Shown here: piece by piece, positions 58,956 through 64,000 of the stretch
How the letters are laid out: every line of letters starts with the position of its first letter
Numbering within the stretch: position 1 is the stretch's first letter
From: Portunus trituberculatus
Taxonomy: Eukaryota > Arthropoda > Malacostraca > Decapoda > Portunidae
NCBI RefSeq assembly: GCF_017591435.1
Contig: NC_059278.1
Span: 13,162,456 to 13,226,455, forward strand
Direction: 5' to 3'
DNA: 64,000 bases
Made by a program: the position numbers and the translations under genes
The notes under the pieces: model-generated
The model's database searches: none
The model's input: only the letters and a program-made list of their open reading frames with translations
What the model was told of the DNA's origin: nothing

Positions 58956-59583
58956 GTATTATTGTAGTCTTTTATGTGTGTACATTTTGTACATTGACTT
59001 CTTCAACAGGACTTCAAATTTTTTTTTCTTAAATTGCCTTCCACTTTTTATTTTCCATTATTTTTCTATTACCTAGAAATTGCTAGATATATTAGTTTTC
59101 AATATTTCTGACTTTCACAGATTGTTTCACAAATAGACATTCCACACACCTATAAAAACAGAAATAAGGAAGCTGTGAGAAGCCATCAGGCCTACACATG
59201 ACAATCCCTGTATGAAACATACATCCCTATTTCCACTCATGGTAACCAATTGCAGGTGCTGCGTTGCTGCACTCTTCATGAACTTATTATTCTTTAGTGA
59301 AAAAAAAAAAAAAAAAAAAGCTGTGTGGTCATCTTGGTGAATTATCTGGTGTCATTGGATTGAGTAGACTAACCATCATTATGTCATCACCCAGCATTGT
59401 AATTGTTTGATAAGCATTTGTGAAAAAAAGGCATTTACACTTTTGTGAGTTCATATCCCATGCATCATGTATCTCTTTCACATTATATATCACCTGATGT
59501 TTTTCTGTATCATTTTAACAGCACAGCTCCATTGCTTCTATGGTAAAAAATTAAGACGTAACTTATTGATCTTGTTTATACTT
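58956..59583. other. SMYD intron, first part
   Basis: AT-rich, an A run near 59,301-59,320, no exon recognised. Confidence 0.5.
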
Positions 59584-59620
<37 letters not shown>

Positions 59621-60941
59621 CTAGTGTAATATGTAAGATGTGCGAAAGAATAATAAAGAAACAATGGATCGAGTTCCTTGAAGACAACAAATTAATATCA
59701 AATAGCCAATTTGGTTTTATAAAAAAGAACGGTCTTGTGCAACTAATTTATTGAGTTTCTATTCTAGAATAGTTGATAGAGTACAAGAGAGAGAGGGATG
59801 GGTTGACTGCATCTATTTGGATTTAAAAAAGGCGTTTGACAAAGTGCCACACGCAAGATTACTGTGGAAGTTAGAGGAGAAGGGTGGCTTAAAAGGAAGC
59901 ACATTGAGATGGATAGAAAATTATTTGAGAGAGAGAGAAATAAGGACGGTAGTTAAAGATATGAAGTCCAAGTGGAGAGCAGTAGAAAGCGGAGTGCCAC
60001 AGGGGTCAGTATTGGCACCAGTACTTTTCCTCATTTATATTAACGACATGCCAGAAGGAGTGAACAGCTACATAAATTTGTTTGGATGATACGAAACTGT
60101 GCAGAGTTATAAAGCAAAAGGAGGATTGTGAAATACTGCAAGAAGACCTAAATAAGATCTGGGAATGGAGTAAGAAGTGGGAAATGGAATTCAATGTGAA
60201 CAAAAGCCATGTCATGGAAATGGGAAAGAGTGAAAGACGACCTGTGGGAATCTATAAGATGGGAGATGGAGTAGAACTGGAGAAAGTCAAAAGGAAAAGG
60301 ACTTAGGAGTGACGATGGAAGAAAACAATCAACCAGTAAGCCATATTGATAGAATTTTTAGAGAAACATATAATTTGCTAAGGAATATTGGAGTAGCATT
60401 TCACTACATGGACAAAGAAATGATGAAGAAATTGATAAATACTATAATAAGACCCAGATTGGAATATGCAGGAGTAGTGTGGACCCCTCATAAAAAGAAA
60501 CACATAAGAAAATTGGAGAGGCTACAAAAATGGCTACAAGAATGGTCCCAGAACTTGAAGGGATGACATATGAGGAGAGACTAAAGGCTATGGATCTACC
60601 AACCTTGGAACAAAGAAGGAGAGAGGAGACCTGATACAAGTCTATAAATTGATCAACGGAATGGACCAAGTGGATAATGAGAAACTGATCCTGAGAGAAG
60701 AATATGACACCAAGCACAAGATCGCATAGTAAAAAGCTGAGAAAGGGAAGATGTCTGAGAGATATTAAAAATATAGTTTCCAGAGATGTATTGAGACGTG
60801 GAACAGTTTAGATGAAGAAGTAGTGTCTGCAACGAGTGTGCACACTTTTAAAGTAAGATTGGATAAGTGTAGATATGGAGACGGGCCACACGAGCATAAA
60901 GCCCAGGCCCTGTAAAACTACAACTAGGTAAAACTAGGTAA

Positions 60942-60990
<49 letters not shown>
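59584..60990 (+). mobile_element. LINE family B copy (5'-truncated) between two (CA)n tracts
   Basis: (CA)n at 59,584-59,619, then at once LTSVICKMCERIIKKQW and NSQFGF. Reverse transcriptase: GWVDCIYLDLKKAFDKVPHA, VESGVPQGSVLAPVLFLIY, then a frameshift exactly in the catalytic box (NLF then DDTKLC; 60,075-60,095). Thumb and C-terminal region RPRLEYAGVVWTPHKKKHIR to 60,566. The 3' end CTAGGTAAATACACA passes into (CA)n at 60,943-60,990. Inactive. Confidence 0.88.
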
Positions 60991-60992
<2 letters not shown>

Positions 60993-61989
60993 AAGAGAAA
61001 CAACAGTGGTGAAAAGAAGTCAGAGTGGAAAAAAGGTAACCAGTGGAGTTCCACAAGGGTCAGTGCTTCCCATCATGATTTATGTTAATGATATGCCAGT
61101 AGGAATAGACAGTTACATGAATATGTTGTGACGATACTAAAATTATGAGGAGAGTAAAGAATGTGGAAGATTGTAACAAGTTACAGGAAGATCTTGATAA
61201 AATATATGAGTGGAGTAAAGAGTGACAGATGGAATTTAATATAAACAAGAGCCATGCTATGAAAATGGGAAGAAGTAGATACAGACCAAACAAGGATTAC
61301 AGGCTGGGAGATTAGAAAATTGAAGAGACCGAGGAGGAGAAAGACTTAGGAGTAACAGTGCAAAACACTCTGTCACTGGAGAAACACATAAACAAGATAT
61401 GTTATATGTTTTGGAAAACATATAACATGCTTCAAAATATTGGTCTTGCAATTCCACTACCTAGAAGAAGGAATGATGAAGAAGATACTATGCACTAATA
61501 AGAAGTTAGAATATGCAGCTTGCGTATGGTCACCACACATTAAGAAAAATGTGAAGAAGGTGGAAAGGGTACAGAGGCTGGCAACAAGGATGGTACCAGG
61601 ATTCAAGGAGTTAGACTATAAGGAAAGACTGAGGGAGCTGGGGCTGACCACATTAGAAGAGAGAAGAATAAGGGGTGACATGATAACTATGTATAAATTG
61701 GTGAACAAGATTGACATGTTGGACAGAGAATTGATAAAGGTGACCAAAGTAATCATCTCCGAGGACATGGAAAAAAACTAATAAAAGACATCTCTCTAAA
61801 TGACATGAGAAAGTACAGTTTCCCGCATCGTAGTATTGATAAGTGGAATAAACTGAGCAGTGATGTGTTGAGAGTGTGTGTCAATCAGATGAAAGAGATA
61901 TTACAGGAGTAGACAAGGAGATGACACAGAGAGCTTAGCTCGGGCCCTGTAATACACAAATAGGTAAATACACACACACACACACACAC
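60991..61989 (+). mobile_element. LINE family B copy, second in tandem
   Basis: Starts directly after (CA)n, in the reverse transcriptase before VTSGVPQGSVL; internal deletions before YVNDMPVGIDSYMNM. The catalytic box is broken by a TGA at 61,129. The C-terminal part (61,440-61,781) reads KKVERVQRLATRMVPGFKEL and LTTLEERRIRGDMITMY. Ends GTAAATACACA and (CA)n at 61,970-61,989. Close to the third copy. Confidence 0.88.
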
Positions 61990-64000
61990 CAGGGGAATCT
62001 CTCTAAAAGAGGAAATTGAACATGAAAGTCCCTTGGGGAAAAGCGATCATGATGTCCCAAGCTTTGAGCTGGATACAGAATTAAGCACGAATAAGATTAT
62101 GGAACGCAGGGAGGAAAAATTGAATTATACTAGAGCAAATTATAACCATATAAGGGAGTTCTTTAATGAAATTGACTGGTCCGTGGTATACCAAGAAAGA
62201 GATATGCAATTGAAGTACGATAAATTTATGGATTTGTATAACTCTGCTGTGAAAAAGTTTGTGCCATATTACAGAAAGGGGACTTTAAATAATAAACAGT
62301 GGTTTAATAGAAATTGTGAAGAAGCAAAAAAGAACAAAGAAAAGGCATGGAAGAAACTTAAGAAAAACAGTGATGTATTATCAAGGAAGGCTACAAAACA
62401 GCAAGGAATAGATATGTTGAAGTAAGGAGAACAGCACAGAAGGAATATGAACAGAGGGTGGTGGAAAACTGTGATAGTGACCCAAAAATGTTTTACAAAT
62501 TCATAAATGGAAAACTAAATAAAAGGGAGGCAATAGAAAAGGTAAAATATAGGGAAGAAGTATATGAAGATGCTGGAGAGATAGCTGAAATTTTGAACGA
62601 CAACTTTTGCAAAGAGTTTACAAAGGAAGAGCATTTTATGGGAGGAAGGCCTACGGAAATGAAGCAAATGCAGGACATCATGGTTACTAAGGAAGATGTA
62701 AGGAAAATTATAAGCAATCTGGATATTAATAAATCAATGGAGCCTGATGACATATCTGGGAGGTTGCTAAAAGAATGTAAGGATCAATTGTTGAACCCCA
62801 TATTTGATATTGTGGATACCTCCATATGAACAGGATTAGTCCCGAAAGAGTGGAAAAGAGCTGACATTGTGCCTATATATAAGAATGGTAGTAGAATGGA
62901 ACCGCTAAATTATAGACCAGTATCGTTGACTAGTATATTGTGCAAGATATGTGAAGAAGTAATTAAAGCTAAGTGGAGTGAGTATCTAGAAAGTGAAAAC
63001 ATTCTGAGTGAAAGGCAGTTTGGTTTCAGAAAAGGAAGATCGTGTGTATCCAATTTATTATGTTTTTATTCAAGAGTGACTGACATATTACAACATAGAG
63101 AGGGATGGGTGGATGCTATCTACCTGGACTTGAGAAAGGCCTTTGATAAAGTACCACACAATAGACTGATGTGGAAACTAAAGATGACTGGAGGAGTAAA
63201 TGATAAACTAGCAAAATGGATGGAAAATTACTTAATGGGAAGAGAAATGAGAACAGTGGTGAGAGGAAGGAAGTCCGAGTGGAAGAAGGTAACCAGTGGA
63301 GTTCCACAAGGGTCAGTGCTGGGTCCCATCATGTTTTTGATTTATGTTAATGATATGCCAGTAGGAATTGACAGTTATATGAACATGTTTGCAGACGATA
63401 CTAAAATTATGAGGAGAGTAAAGAATGTGGAAGATTGTAACAAGTTACAGGAAGATCTTGATAAAATATATGAGTGGAGTAAAGAGTGGCAGATGGAATT
63501 TAATATAGACAAGACCCATGTTATGAAAATGGGAAGAAGTAGATACAGACCAAACTGGGATTACAGACTGGGTGATGAGAAAATTAAAGAGACCAATGAG
63601 GAGAATGACTTAGGAGTAACCGTGCAAAACAGTCACCGGAGAAACACATTAACAAGATTTTTTGGGAAACATACAACATGCTTCAAAATATTGGCCTTGC
63701 ATTCCACTACCTAAATGAAGGAATGATGAAGAAGATATTATGTACCTTAATAAGACCCCAGCTAGAATATGCAGCATGTGTCTGGTCACCGCATATGAAG
63801 AAAAATGTGAAGAAGGTAGAAAGGGTACAAAGGCTGGCAACAAGGATGGTACCAGGACTCAGGAGTTAGACTATGAGGAAAGACTGAGGAAGCTGGGGCT
63901 GACCACATTAGAAGAGAGAAGAACAAGAGGAGACATGATAACTATGTATAAATTGGTGAACAAGATTGACATACTGGATAGAGAGTTGATAAAGGTGACC
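61990..64000 (+). mobile_element. LINE family B copy, third in tandem, best preserved; runs off the window
   Basis: Starts directly after (CA)n within the endonuclease (ESPLGKSDHDV; 62,020). Then a linker (NRNCEEAKKNKEKAWKKLKK), a frameshift near 62,424 and the block VTKEDVRKIISNLDINKS. The reverse transcriptase (62,869-63,620) is open: LNYRPVSLTSILCKICEEVI, RQFGFRKGRS, VDAIYLDLRKAFDKVPHNRL, VTSGVPQGSVLGPIMFLIYV and the intact catalytic MFADDTKIM (63,385-63,410). A frameshift near 63,640 follows, then the thumb region LIRPQLEYAACVWSPHMKKN. CR1/L2/Jockey-like by endonuclease and ORF1 style; clade not settled. Confidence 0.88.

Overview
The window is nuclear DNA of an arthropod, most likely a decapod crustacean. 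Reasons: two spliced protein-coding genes of animal type with small phase-consistent exons and GT/AG introns; the encoded Patronin/CAMSAP resembles the insect orthologue over long stretches; and there is a very high load of dinucleotide microsatellites, tRNA-derived SINEs, several LINE families, DIRS-type and Ty3/Gypsy elements and pogo/Tigger-like DNA transposons. The organism call is inference, and no species is claimed.

Region 1 (about 1-21,400, + strand) is the 3' two thirds of a Patronin/CAMSAP gene. Thirteen exons (3,196-19,170) join in one frame to 1,109 codons plus stop and end in a complete CKK microtubule minus-end-binding domain; the calponin-homology domain must lie upstream of the window. 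A splice- and phase-compatible alternative last exon (5,012-5,327, followed by AATAAA) would give a short isoform with a Cys-rich tail and no CKK. Introns hold SINEs, microsatellites and, at 1,370-2,614, a run of LINE and SINE 3' pieces each bracketed by (GT)n.

Region 2 (about 21,800-46,800) is a transposon graveyard with readable nesting. LINE family A has three copies (23,143-26,835 +; 31,365-33,357 -; 34,527-37,780 -). LINE family B fragments (CA-tailed) lie between them. At least five pogo/Tigger-like elements with TA target duplications occur. One (38,839-40,742) carries a second element flanked by AATT, which encodes a THAP-domain protein and has itself received a hAT-type MITE with a perfect 8-bp duplication. 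Another (29,034-30,937) keeps the two ends of a pogo-like transposase, including a C-terminal PCNA-binding (PIP) motif. A further one (41,194-43,011) contains a foldback element with arms of about 440 bp. A third LINE (family C, 43,979-46,800) with overlapping ORF1/ORF2 follows.

Region 3 (46,868-53,500) is a decayed DIRS-type tyrosine-recombinase retroelement (- strand, gag-RT-RNase H-YR) sandwiched between a Gypsy gag fragment (- strand, fused in frame to the recombinase) and a Gypsy integrase plus LTR (+ strand).

Region 4 (53,500-64,000) has a possible unknown coding exon (53,903-54,168), a long inverted repeat with 307-310 bp arms (54,688-55,435), two exons of a SMYD-type SET/MYND methyltransferase (57,838-57,947 and 58,776-58,955) preceded by a suspicious 546-bp tandem duplication, then three LINE B copies in tandem, each starting directly after a (CA)n tract. 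The last one runs off the window.
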